From contig PFAC01000037.1 of NCBI GenBank assembly GCA_002773835.1, forward strand, positions 1 to 55,753: DNA of 55,753 nt. Direction: 5' to 3'. Made by a program: the position numbers and the translations under genes. Below are positions 8,510 to 17,604 of the stretch, piece after piece. Source of the DNA: Chlamydiae bacterium CG10_big_fil_rev_8_21_14_0_10_35_9. GTDB taxonomy: Bacteria; Chlamydiota; Chlamydiia; Chlamydiales; SM23-39. Below the pieces are notes generated by a model, which was given only the letters and a program-made list of their open reading frames with translations, made no database searches and was not told the origin of the DNA. Within the stretch, counting starts at the first letter, position 1; each line of letters opens with the position of its first letter.

Positions 8510-9466
8510 ATGGCAAAAAAAATTACTATAGAAAATATTAAATTTGCTGACTGTCCATCAGCTGCTAGCGAGTGTATAGACCGTGCAAAAAAGTTATGTA
8601 TTGAGCTAGAAGATGGCAATATTTTATTTTTTCCTACCTGCCCTTTTGATTTTCCCCAACAAGACATTGATTTTTTACTAAAACAAAAACAAAACAAAGC
8701 AAAAAATCGTAAAAATATTGCTTACAAGCCAAATCATGATCGATTGACGAATGCTGATGTGAAGACACATGAAGAAATGCAAAGGCTTATTGAGGTTATG
8801 AAAAATTTTTCTCAAAAATCATCTACTTTTTTAAGTAAGTTGCTTACACCTTATGGATCAAAGTGGGTAGTTGACTATGCTAGTTTTCGACCATTTGAAG
8901 AAAAAGGAAGAAAGCTTCGAATTCGGGCGAGAAACGATCTTCTTCATACTGATGCATTCCCTTCTAGACCCATGCATGGAAATAGAATACTCAGGTTTTT
9001 TATGAACATTAATCCATCAGAGGGTAGAAAGTGGATGACCTCTCTTTCTTTTCAAGAATTAGTAGAAAAATATGGAGGCACTGAGAATTTGCCTTTTCCA
9101 TCTCCTATCAATCAAAAAATGGCTGCAAGATTAGGAAAGTTTTTTAAAAAGACGGCTAAAAATATTGGATTTCCAGTTTCGCTTAGATCACCCTATGATC
9201 AATTTATGTTGAATCTCCATCATTTTCTTAAGGAAAATGAAGATTTTCAATCGAAGGGGCCAAAAGATCATTGGGAGTTTCCTCCAGGTTCTTGCTGGGC
9301 TGTATTTACAGACTCTGTAACCCACGCAGCAATGCAAGGACAATATGCCTTAGAGCAGACTTTCATCTTGCCACGAGACGGCTTAATAAGTCCTGAAAAA
9401 GCCCCTATTTCTATACTAGAAAGAGTTGTAGGATGGACTATGACTGACTCAAGCCTAGCTAATTAA
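8510..9466 (+). CDS. kdoO: Kdo hydroxylase (KdoO family)
   Basis: Predicted Fe(II)/2-oxoglutarate-type oxygenase that hydroxylates the 3-position of Kdo in lipid A-core, giving the Ko sugar. The 318-residue protein matches the Kdo hydroxylase family: LRIRARNDLLHTDAFPSRP contains the H-x-D metal site (His146, Asp148), then HGNRILRFFMNINPSEGRKW, and near the C-terminus CWAVFTDSVTHAAMQGQYAL carries the second histidine with EQTFILP. No membrane segment is seen. Known family members work on Gram-negative LPS (Burkholderia, Yersinia), so here it would alter the Kdo region of chlamydial lipooligosaccharide. ATG 8510 follows AAGGGTTAT. Converges on rpoN with an 8-nt overlap. Confidence 0.85.
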   Translation: MAKKITIENIKFADCPSAASECIDRAKKLCIELEDGNILFFPTCPFDFPQQDIDFLLKQKQNKAKNRKNIAYKPNHDRLTNADVKTHEEMQRLIEVMKNFSQKSSTFLSKLLTPYGSKWVVDYASFRPFEEKGRKLRIRARNDLLHTDAFPSRPMHGNRILRFFMNINPSEGRKWMTSLSFQELVEKYGGTENLPFPSPINQKMAARLGKFFKKTAKNIGFPVSLRSPYDQFMLNLHHFLKENEDFQSKGPKDHWEFPPGSCWAVFTDSVTHAAMQGQYALEQTFILPRDGLISPEKAPISILERVVGWTMTDSSLAN

Positions 9467-10679
9467 TATTTTTAGCTTTTCTCATTCTTGCTGAAGGGAT
9501 TTTTAATTTTTCGCGATATTTAGTAAGTGTTCTGCGAGCTATTTTAATCCCTTGTGCTTGCAGCTTTTTAACGATTTCAAGGTCAGAAAGAGGTCGGTTT
9601 TTATTTTCTGCATGAACAATCAATTTAAGTTGATTGAATATTTTTAAGTTAGAAATTTTTTCCCCTTTTGTGCTCCTCATGCTTGATTTAAAAAAGATCT
9701 TTAAAGGGAAAATTCCTTTGGGCGTACTTACGTATTTATTAGAAATAACTCTATGAGCTGTGCTTAGATGAATACCTAATTTGTTAGCTATGTCACTTAT
9801 GCTTATAGGAGTAATGTCTTTTTCCCCTTTTATAAACATAAGGTTGGTTTTTAAAAGTATTTGACCGACTTTCTGCAAAAAGAATTCTCGTGTCTTTAAG
9901 TTTTTTTGAAGCCACTGGATAGATTTAATATTTTTTTCGATCCATTTTTCAGATTCTTTATCTTTAATTTTATAGGGATTCGTAATTTTGAAATGAATGA
10001 CCTCCTTTATTTTAAGATCTAAACCATCTTCTTTTTCTTCAAAAGAAATATCAGGATATACAAGTTTTGTGGGTTCATATTCAAACATATGAGAAGGGTT
10101 TAAAGTTAGAGAGGAAATATCTCGATGAATGACCTTTAAAAGCTCAGATTTAGAAACTTTGAATGTTTTGCAAATTTTATCCCACTTTTGATGTAATAAT
10201 AAGGAATACGCTTGAGATATAACTTGAAAAGCTAAACTTTTTTGTTTTTTTTTTATTTTAAGTTGAATTAATAGGCATTCCTGGAGGTTTTGAGCTGCAA
10301 TACCAGGAGGATCAAATCCTTGAATTACCTCAAGGATCTCTGCTTCTTTCTCAGTTAAATTGGTTTTTTGAAAAAACCCTTTTTCGTCCAAATTTCCAAT
10401 AATTTCACAAGCAAGTTTAAGCTCTTGATTTTGAAAATGCAAAGAGGCTTGTTTCATTAAATATTCATAGCGCGAAGGTTTTTTTGGTAAATCAACCGTT
10501 GCAATACCTTGTAAAGGAGTTCGAGGGAGATTATCTAAAAAGGGATTCTTAGCAATCTGATCTTCTAGCCAATTTTCCAAATCAGGCAGTGGCATTTGAA
10601 GAATCGATAGGCCCTGTTTTAAGCATTTTGATAGAATGATAGATTGAGATTGAGCATGTTTTACTGAAAATTGATGCAT
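9459..10679 (-). CDS. rpoN: RNA polymerase sigma-54 factor
   Basis: Sigma-54 directs core polymerase to -24/-12 promoters and requires an AAA+ activator. The 406-residue protein shows region I (QSQSIILSKCLKQGLSILQMPLPDLENWL, the activator-contact helices), a core-binding region with the duplicated FDPPGIAAQNLQECLLIQL element, a helix-turn-helix around ISDIANKLGIHLSTAHRVISNKYV, and the RpoN box ARRTLTKYRE at residues 381-390 for -24 recognition. It is about 70 residues shorter than the enterobacterial protein, mainly through loss of the acidic region II linker. A strong AGGGAGG site precedes ATG 10679. Adjacency to uvrD is known in Chlamydia; here a GT9-like gene is inserted between them. Confidence 0.95.
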   Translation of the reverse strand: MHQFSVKHAQSQSIILSKCLKQGLSILQMPLPDLENWLEDQIAKNPFLDNLPRTPLQGIATVDLPKKPSRYEYLMKQASLHFQNQELKLACEIIGNLDEKGFFQKTNLTEKEAEILEVIQGFDPPGIAAQNLQECLLIQLKIKKKQKSLAFQVISQAYSLLLHQKWDKICKTFKVSKSELLKVIHRDISSLTLNPSHMFEYEPTKLVYPDISFEEKEDGLDLKIKEVIHFKITNPYKIKDKESEKWIEKNIKSIQWLQKNLKTREFFLQKVGQILLKTNLMFIKGEKDITPISISDIANKLGIHLSTAHRVISNKYVSTPKGIFPLKIFFKSSMRSTKGEKISNLKIFNQLKLIVHAENKNRPLSDLEIVKKLQAQGIKIARRTLTKYREKLKIPSARMRKAKNIN

Positions 10680-10773
10680 TAATCCTCCCTCCCTTCTTTT
10701 TTTGCTATAGCATATAGGTGAATTTATTCTTGAAAGTTTGCTATGGTTTCAGAAAAAAACGTAGATAGAACAA

Positions 10774-11733
10774 ATGCAAAGAAAAGCAGCAGTGTTTTGC
10801 CATAATGGCTTGGGAGATGGGATAATTTCTTTAGTACTTTCCAATAATTTTCATCAAAATGGTTGGGAAATTGATACTTTCCATAATAATATGGATTCAC
10901 TTCAAAATTGGGTGCCCCACTTACCTATTCTTAAATATCCCGATGAAACTGAAATTTCTAAAATTTTGCAGACTTATGACGAAATAATTGTTTTTCATAA
11001 TGATTCCAGCAGTTTTGTTTTACGACTTATCCAAGAAGGAAAAGCTGTTTGTGCAGAAAAAGTAAAAGTTATTTATGCCTATCCATCTAAGAATATTGTT
11101 TTAGAACCATATTATAAAGACAGCTATATTGACCCTCGCATACCAATAGTTAAGAATCTCGAAAAGTTCTGTCAAAGGATTCTTAATTTTCCTCATATTA
11201 CTAAACATAATGGATTTTTGCCGCCAAGAGGGCTTATACATAAGAAGTATGCTAAAAGAGTGATCTTACATACAGTTAGTTCGAGAGATGGTAAAAACTG
11301 GCCCAGGGAGAAGTATGTAAAACTTGCTTTACATTTAAAAAATGAAGGCTTTGAACCATCTTTTATTTTAGGAGGGCCTAAGGATCGAGGAGATTGGGAT
11401 GACTATTTAAAAGACACTCTTTTTGCCTGTCCTATGTTTTCAAATTTAGATGAGATTGCTCAATACATTTATGAATCAGGTTTTTTTGTTGGGAACGATT
11501 CAGGATTAGGGCATTTAGCTTCTTGCTTGTCAGTCCCCACAGTTACAATCAGCAGAAGGAAAACTGTGGCTAGGTTTTGGAGACCTTCTTGGACAGAAGG
11601 AGCTATAGTCAACCCTAGTTCTCTCATTCCTAATATAAGAGGACTTAGAATTCGTGATAGAAAATGGAAAAGCTTTGTTTCAGTAAAAAAGGTATTAAGG
11701 GCCTTTGAAAAGCTCTATCAGACGCTATCTTAG
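10774..11733 (+). CDS. GT9-like (heptosyltransferase family) glycosyltransferase
   Basis: A 319-residue protein of the glycosyltransferase 9 kind, which adds heptose or related sugars to LPS core on the cytoplasmic face. The N-terminus CHNGLGDGIISLVLSNNF is the acceptor-side GDxI loop. The C-terminal donor site VGNDSGLGHLASCLSVPTVTI is the diagnostic D-S-G-x-x-H-L-A-x pattern of the family. Overall sequence is divergent from WaaC/WaaF, so the donor may not be ADP-heptose. ATG 10774 is used; an ATG at about 10743 is out of frame. It sits between rpoN and uvrD on the opposite strand and overlaps the uvrD stop by 4 nt. Confidence 0.8.
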   Translation: MQRKAAVFCHNGLGDGIISLVLSNNFHQNGWEIDTFHNNMDSLQNWVPHLPILKYPDETEISKILQTYDEIIVFHNDSSSFVLRLIQEGKAVCAEKVKVIYAYPSKNIVLEPYYKDSYIDPRIPIVKNLEKFCQRILNFPHITKHNGFLPPRGLIHKKYAKRVILHTVSSRDGKNWPREKYVKLALHLKNEGFEPSFILGGPKDRGDWDDYLKDTLFACPMFSNLDEIAQYIYESGFFVGNDSGLGHLASCLSVPTVTISRRKTVARFWRPSWTEGAIVNPSSLIPNIRGLRIRDRKWKSFVSVKKVLRAFEKLYQTLS

Positions 11734-13859
11734 CCTATTTTTTCAAGTTTAGCATATTTTGCTACTAAGGAGCGAGTGGAAGAAGTAGCTTCAAAATAGA
11801 CGTCGTATGTTGGTCCATAAGACGTTTCATAAGTACTTTGAATGGTTCCAGAACCAAATTGCTTATGAAGTACTCTATCCCCTTTTCTAAGGCCAGATTT
11901 TGGAGTTTCTTCTTCAATAAAAGTTCTTTTAGCTTCAAAAGTAACAGGGCTTAAGTTCTCTAAGTATTCGGAGGGGATCTCTTTTAAGAATCGAGAAGGT
12001 TGCATAAACTTTGCAGTCCCCCATAAGTATCTATAATAGGCGCCACACAAGTATAAAAACTTTTTAGCACGTGTCATTGCTACATAAAAAAGTCTTCTTT
12101 CTTCTTCTAAATCTTCAGGAAAGTCTCTAGAATTCACATGTGGAAAAAGGTCTTCTTCGAGTCCAACAATAAATACTAACTCAAATTCTAATCCTTTCCC
12201 GTTATGGATTGTCATTAATTTTATAGTTTCATTTTCTTGAGAGGTGGCAGTGTCTGCTTTTAAGGTAATTTCTTCTAAAAATAAAGAAAGAGAGCCATTG
12301 TTTTCTTCTTGCCATTCAGCTGCTTTGGCAATTAACTCTTCCAAATTACTTTTTCGGTCCTCAAATGACTCAGGATCATCTTTCAGTAAGTCTAAATAAT
12401 GAGTCGCATCAATTACTTCTTTTATTTGTTCATAAACTAAAGAGGTGCTTTTTCGTACTTGATGAATTATTTTTAGATATCTTCTTAGTCCTTCAGCTTG
12501 TTTAACATTCAGCTTTATAATGGATGTTTTGCCGTCAATAATTTGTTGGCACAAATCCAATATGGCAACCCCATTTTCTTGTGCTGTATGAATGAGCTTG
12601 GTAAGGGTTGTCTGCCCTATGCCAATCCTTAAAAAGGAGACGGACCTTGAAAATGAAATATAATCGGCATTTGAAGTGACCATTCTCAAAATGGACAAGA
12701 TATCTTTAATTTCCCTTCTTTGATAGAAAGAAATGCCGCCAATAATCTTGTAAGGCAGGCCTTTAGATAATAAAGCGTCTTCAAAAGGTCTGGATTGTGC
12801 GTTCGTTCGGTAGAAAATAACAACTTCATTTAAAGAAAGCTGATGATTTAAACAAATTTCTTCAATTTGCTTAATTACAAAATCAGTTTCCATGCGATCA
12901 TTTTGTGCTAGAAAAACTTTTATTTTTTCGCCTTCATCTCGATCACACCAAAGTCGTTTTTCATAGCGCTCGCTGTTGTTGTCAATTACAGCATTGGAGG
13001 CATCTAAAATAGTTTTTGTGCTCCTGTAGTTCTGTTCTAATGTAATAACTTTGCCACCAGGAAAATCTTTTTCAAAATTGAGAATATTTTGATATCTGGC
13101 TCCCCTCCATGAATAGATAGATTGATCTGGGTCCCCTACAGCAAAGATGTTAGAATGCTTGTCTGCTAGTATTTTTGTAAGAGTATACTGCGCATAATTA
13201 GTGTCTTGATATTCATCGATTAAAATAAAGAGCCACCTGTTTTGATACTCTTTTCTGGCAGATTCACTTTCTTGTAATAACTTTACTGTTAAATATAAAA
13301 GATCATCAAAATCGAGGGCGTTGCTTTCTTTAAGTCTTGCTTGATATAAAGGATAGATTTGAGGAAAAAGAATGTCAGCTTTACCCCCTTTTCTTGTAGC
13401 AGGGATTTTATCAGGGGCTATCAAGTCGTTTTTAGCAGAAGATATGCGGTGCTTAATTCCCTTAAGTAATCCTTTTTCTTCTTTGAATTGAAGGGAGCTA
13501 AAGCAATTCTTTAGTAGTTTCAGGGAATCTTCTTCATCATAAATGGAAAAATCATTGGAATATCCTAAAGCGTTAATAGATTCTCGTAAGATTTTTGCGC
13601 CTAAACTATGAAAGGTGCTCGTTAACACGTGTACATTTTTCATTTTCTTAATGCGATATCTCATCTCTTCAGCTGCTTTATTCGTAAAAGTAACAGCAAC
13701 AATGTCTGAAGGTAAAACCCCCAAGTCAATGAGTTTGGCAATTCTGCAAGTAACTACTTTTGTTTTTCCGGAGCCCGCTCCAGCTAAAACAAGCATGGGT
13801 CCTTCCACATGCTCTACAGCTTGTCTTTGATGGTCATTAAGATTTTGAAAAAGGGACAT
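11730..13859 (-). CDS. uvrD: UvrD/PcrA-type superfamily 1 DNA helicase
   Basis: ATP-dependent 3'-5' helicase for nucleotide excision and mismatch repair. The 709-residue product shows the Q motif LNDHQRQAVEH, Walker A in LAGAGSGKTKV (about residues 25-35), motif Ia AVTFTNKAAEEM, Walker B ILIDEYQDTN, motif III GDPDQSIYSWRGA, motif IV EQNYRST, motif V TIHNGKGLEF and motif VI EERRLFYVAMTRAKK. The C-terminus has the Tudor-like PcrA tail (KGDRVLHKQFGSGTIQS, continuing to AKYAKLEKIG), which contacts RNA polymerase in PcrA/UvrD. Length agrees with the family. Neighbouring rpoN matches chlamydial gene order apart from the inserted glycosyltransferase. Confidence 0.96.
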   Translation of the reverse strand: MSLFQNLNDHQRQAVEHVEGPMLVLAGAGSGKTKVVTCRIAKLIDLGVLPSDIVAVTFTNKAAEEMRYRIKKMKNVHVLTSTFHSLGAKILRESINALGYSNDFSIYDEEDSLKLLKNCFSSLQFKEEKGLLKGIKHRISSAKNDLIAPDKIPATRKGGKADILFPQIYPLYQARLKESNALDFDDLLYLTVKLLQESESARKEYQNRWLFILIDEYQDTNYAQYTLTKILADKHSNIFAVGDPDQSIYSWRGARYQNILNFEKDFPGGKVITLEQNYRSTKTILDASNAVIDNNSERYEKRLWCDRDEGEKIKVFLAQNDRMETDFVIKQIEEICLNHQLSLNEVVIFYRTNAQSRPFEDALLSKGLPYKIIGGISFYQRREIKDILSILRMVTSNADYISFSRSVSFLRIGIGQTTLTKLIHTAQENGVAILDLCQQIIDGKTSIIKLNVKQAEGLRRYLKIIHQVRKSTSLVYEQIKEVIDATHYLDLLKDDPESFEDRKSNLEELIAKAAEWQEENNGSLSLFLEEITLKADTATSQENETIKLMTIHNGKGLEFELVFIVGLEEDLFPHVNSRDFPEDLEEERRLFYVAMTRAKKFLYLCGAYYRYLWGTAKFMQPSRFLKEIPSEYLENLSPVTFEAKRTFIEEETPKSGLRKGDRVLHKQFGSGTIQSTYETSYGPTYDVYFEATSSTRSLVAKYAKLEKIG

Positions 13860-13961
13860 AGTTTCTAATTTTACTTAAAATTCAGGCAATCCTAACAAAG
13901 TTAAGAACAAAAATAAAGGGCGCTTTTTGGAAGCTTTCCATTCTAATTTCCCTAGAAGTTG

Positions 13962-16900
13962 TTAAAAAATAGGCTTTCTAAGTTCATTTTCCCTTCCACC
14001 TAAGTAGCCATAGCGATGATAGTTAATGCTAGTTGCTACCTCTCTTAAATAGTGAAGAAGCTCAATTCTTCCATTTGCTAAAACGGGGTCAGATGCTACA
14101 TGGCAAAATGCATCTGCAGCAGCCTCTAGTAAAGATGCTGAAGGAGTCGAAAGCACCCGAACTCTTTTAATTTTTCCACTGCTAATTCTTTGCAGAAAAG
14201 AATCTTCATTTTCATCTACTACAGTTAAAATAGGGACCAGATCAAGCCAATTCAAACTATGAGATTTAGTAAGTTTACTATCAAAGCTAATTTCTAAAGG
14301 ACATTCACAAGTTAATGCACAGGCCAATGAACGCAAGGCGTCAAATGGATTATCATTTTTAGAAATTCTTAAGACAACTCCTTTTATAGGGACATATTTC
14401 AAATAGTTGTCCTGACCGACGATTTTAGTAGCATCACGGTCATGCCTTAACCTTCGATACCAATAAGAATAATTAGAAACGCTTGCATACCACATCCCTA
14501 ACTCTTCTGCGGTTAATTCTATATTTTCTAAAAAGGAGGTAAGGTTGTTTACCCAATTATTTACAGGTTGCTTTTCTTTGGGAATACTTACCTGTTCGAT
14601 ACTAAGTCCTTCTAAAATAAAATCTGGCCCACCAGCTTTAATTCCTTTCCCAAAACTACTGTTTTTACAGCCTCCAAAAGGCTGCCTTTGTACAATTGCA
14701 CCAGTTGTTGTTCTGTTAATATAGAGGTTTCCCGCTTCAATTTTGCTTTTCCAAATATGCTGCTCTCTTAAATCCAAGCTATGAATGCCGGCGGTAAGGC
14801 CATAAGGGGTTGCGTTGGCAATTTCAATCGCATGGTTTAGGTCTTTGGCTTTGACAAGGGCTAAGATAGGCGCAAATAACTCTGTTTGCTGTAGGAAGCT
14901 GCCCTGTTTTACACCAAGAACAATGCCAGGTGAATATAAATTAGGATTATTTTCATCTTGCTGGGGTTCTAAAAGCCAACTTTGGCCATCTTCTAATTTC
15001 GTAAGAACTGCTTGCAAATTTTTGTTAGGTTTTTCAATCAAAGGAACAATTTTAGAGCTTAATTTAGTGGCAGGTCCAACAGGTAAGCTCTTAGCCGCAT
15101 TTTTTAACTGGTTCAGAAATTCAACGTCATCATAGAGTTCTTGTTCTAAAATGGCTACTGATACAGCTGAGCATTTTTGTCCCGAATGGCTAAATGCGGA
15201 GTGTAACAAATCTTTAATGGCTAGGTCCTTGTCACAAAGGGCCGTAAGAATCATGCTATTTTTACCACCCGTTTCTGCTGATAAATTAATAGAAGGTTTT
15301 AGTTTTAAAAAGATTTTAGCTGTTTCTGTGGAGCCAGTTAAAAATACTTTGTCAATTCTTTTGTCAGAAACAAGCAAACTTCCTTCAGGATCATCGAGGC
15401 AGTTTACAAACTGCAGAGCCTTTTTAGGAAAGCCAGCTTCATGCAACAGTTGAATAATTTTTGATCCCACTAAAACAGCTTGTGGAGCGGGCTTAAAGAT
15501 AACACAATTTCCACCTAAAAGGGCGGTTATTATCCCCCCTACTGGAATAGCAAAAGGAAAATTCCAAGGGGGAGTCACTAAAGCAGTTCCTTTAGGCGAA
15601 ATGGAAATATCTTTCATCTGGGCGTAACGCTTTAGTTGCCTATAATAGTATTCAATATTATCGATGCCTTCCGATATTTCAGGATCAGATTCTAAAAAAC
15701 TTTTCCCGGTATCTAGCATCATAAGGCCAAGTAATTCATCTCGATTATTACGAAAGATTGCAGCCGCTTTTTTAGCAAGAATATACCTTTCTTCAAGAGA
15801 TGTTTTACCCCATATTTTTTCAAAGTCTTTGGCAATTTCAATTGCTTTATGAATATCTTCTTTTTTAGCTAAGCAGTAAGAATAAAAAATCTCACCTGGA
15901 CGTGCAGGATTGAAACCTGTTCCTTCTTTATTTTTTAAAAGGTGTTCTTCTCCAATAATAAGAGGAATATCATCCGGATTGTAGCTTTGAAATCTTTCTA
16001 AAATTTTTTCAGCCCATGCTCTATTTTCTGGAGATGAAAAATCGGTGTCTGGTTCATTATCAAAAGGACTGAATAATTCAAGCCCTTGCAATGGCTTATT
16101 CCTATTTTGCGTCCTTCTAGGTATATTAGACACAGAAGATGCCATTTCACAGCTTTCAAGAAAGGCTGCGCTTTGAGCGTCCCATTCCTCCGATCCTACT
16201 TTAAGATGGAAAAGGTGTCTTAGGAAATTATCTTCTCGAGTATTTTCATCTAAACGTCTAATCAAATAAGAAATGGCGTGAGGCAGGTCTTCTTTTTTAG
16301 CAACAGGACAATAAAGCAAAATTTCTCCTGTAACTTTCTGAACTGTTCTTCGAATATGACTTGCCATCCCTTCTAGCATTTCTATTTCGCAATATGCTTC
16401 AACTTGATTTTCTGCTCTAAGAAGAAGGGCAAAGCTAACATCGAATAAGTTATGAGAGGCAATACCTAAATGAACTGCCCTTACGTTTTCAGGAATAAGA
16501 CCATATTGAAGCATTTTTTTATAATTTGCATCGACGTCTGCCTTAGAAGTATAAGGAGCTTGCTGCCAATTTTTTATAGAGGCCTCTACTTGTTCATTTG
16601 CCAAATTGGCTCCTTTAACTATTCTAACCTTAATAGGAGCTCCGCCATTTTTAATGCGCACTTTAGCCCACTCAGTGATTTTTTCTTGAAATAAAAATGA
16701 TTCTGGAATGTAGGCTTGTAAAACGATACCAGCTGATAATTCATGAAATTCAGGTTCTTCTAAAACTTTTAAAAACACATCAACAGTAAGATGAAGGTCG
16801 TGGTATTCTTCCATGTCTAAATTGACAAATTTATACTCTTCTTCGCCGTTTCCCATTTTTCTTGGGTGATCCATAGAAGCTCTGAAAAGCCTTCTTAGTT

Positions 16901-17576
16901 TTTCTGCAATTTTTGCTACAGAAAAATCCCATGCTAAAAGGCTGATCTGACTGAAAATAGAGGATATTTTAATGGAAACATAATCTATTTCATCTTGTTT
17001 AAGGTCATCCAAATAAACTTGTAGTCTTTTTTTAGCTTCCTTTTCACCTAAGATGGCTTCGCCAATGTGATTGATATTTAGCCTAACACCTTCTTCTTTT
17101 CTTTTTTTTATGTGTTCAATGAGCTTTTCGTGTTCCCCTGGTAAGATAACCTCCTGCATTTGCTTTCTTACGATTTTAGTAACAAAGGGAACTAGCAATT
17201 TGGTAATTGTAGGAGAAAAAGCTCTGAACAGTTGGAGGCCTAATCTTTGAAAAAAATTAAGATATTTGGGGATGCCATATAGTTGAAGCAGGTGACTAAT
17301 ATGATTGGCTATTCTTTTCTTACTTTTGGAACGTAAAATCTCATCAGCAAAGGCGGTGGTGAAAGCCTTTCCTTTGCTGTCATTCATCATTTTTGCAAGA
17401 AGCTTTTGTTCTTTTTTTTCTTTTCTTGTTTTGATTCTTTTAGATTCCTTTAGTAACAAGGCAGCAAGATCAATGGCAATTTTTCCTCTTTCAGATATTT
17501 CTTGTGGTTTACCACGAACTGAATCTATTATTTGAAAAGCTTCTTTAATGTAGTGGGAATCTGCTTGTTTACTCAT
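13962..17576 (-). CDS. putA: Bifunctional proline dehydrogenase / P5C dehydrogenase
   Basis: Oxidises proline to glutamate using FAD then NAD+. The 1204-residue protein has an N-terminal proline dehydrogenase barrel (about residues 80-470; VFLKVLEEPEFHELSAGIVLQAYIPESF and VKIRIVKGANLANE-like PIKVRIVKGANLANEQVEA segments, with SYLIRRLDENT near its end). The aldehyde dehydrogenase half follows: VTPPWNFPFAIPVGG, LTGSTETAK, SAETGGKNSMIL, and the catalytic Cys802 in SGQKCSAVS. A further 180-residue C-terminal region is typical of long PutA proteins. There is no ribbon-helix-helix repressor domain at the start. It is divergent from the NamZ gene, with only 28 bp between start codons. Proline is a plausible energy source inside a host. 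Confidence 0.93.
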   Translation of the reverse strand: MSKQADSHYIKEAFQIIDSVRGKPQEISERGKIAIDLAALLLKESKRIKTRKEKKEQKLLAKMMNDSKGKAFTTAFADEILRSKSKKRIANHISHLLQLYGIPKYLNFFQRLGLQLFRAFSPTITKLLVPFVTKIVRKQMQEVILPGEHEKLIEHIKKRKEEGVRLNINHIGEAILGEKEAKKRLQVYLDDLKQDEIDYVSIKISSIFSQISLLAWDFSVAKIAEKLRRLFRASMDHPRKMGNGEEEYKFVNLDMEEYHDLHLTVDVFLKVLEEPEFHELSAGIVLQAYIPESFLFQEKITEWAKVRIKNGGAPIKVRIVKGANLANEQVEASIKNWQQAPYTSKADVDANYKKMLQYGLIPENVRAVHLGIASHNLFDVSFALLLRAENQVEAYCEIEMLEGMASHIRRTVQKVTGEILLYCPVAKKEDLPHAISYLIRRLDENTREDNFLRHLFHLKVGSEEWDAQSAAFLESCEMASSVSNIPRRTQNRNKPLQGLELFSPFDNEPDTDFSSPENRAWAEKILERFQSYNPDDIPLIIGEEHLLKNKEGTGFNPARPGEIFYSYCLAKKEDIHKAIEIAKDFEKIWGKTSLEERYILAKKAAAIFRNNRDELLGLMMLDTGKSFLESDPEISEGIDNIEYYYRQLKRYAQMKDISISPKGTALVTPPWNFPFAIPVGGIITALLGGNCVIFKPAPQAVLVGSKIIQLLHEAGFPKKALQFVNCLDDPEGSLLVSDKRIDKVFLTGSTETAKIFLKLKPSINLSAETGGKNSMILTALCDKDLAIKDLLHSAFSHSGQKCSAVSVAILEQELYDDVEFLNQLKNAAKSLPVGPATKLSSKIVPLIEKPNKNLQAVLTKLEDGQSWLLEPQQDENNPNLYSPGIVLGVKQGSFLQQTELFAPILALVKAKDLNHAIEIANATPYGLTAGIHSLDLREQHIWKSKIEAGNLYINRTTTGAIVQRQPFGGCKNSSFGKGIKAGGPDFILEGLSIEQVSIPKEKQPVNNWVNNLTSFLENIELTAEELGMWYASVSNYSYWYRRLRHDRDATKIVGQDNYLKYVPIKGVVLRISKNDNPFDALRSLACALTCECPLEISFDSKLTKSHSLNWLDLVPILTVVDENEDSFLQRISSGKIKRVRVLSTPSASLLEAAADAFCHVASDPVLANGRIELLHYLREVATSINYHRYGYLGGRENELRKPIF

Positions 17577-17604
17577 AATTCACTTCTTTGCTAATTATAA
17601 ACAT

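Noticed and set aside
14815..15453. Plus-strand frames within putA
   Set aside because: Antisense to conserved aldehyde dehydrogenase motifs; no independent signal.
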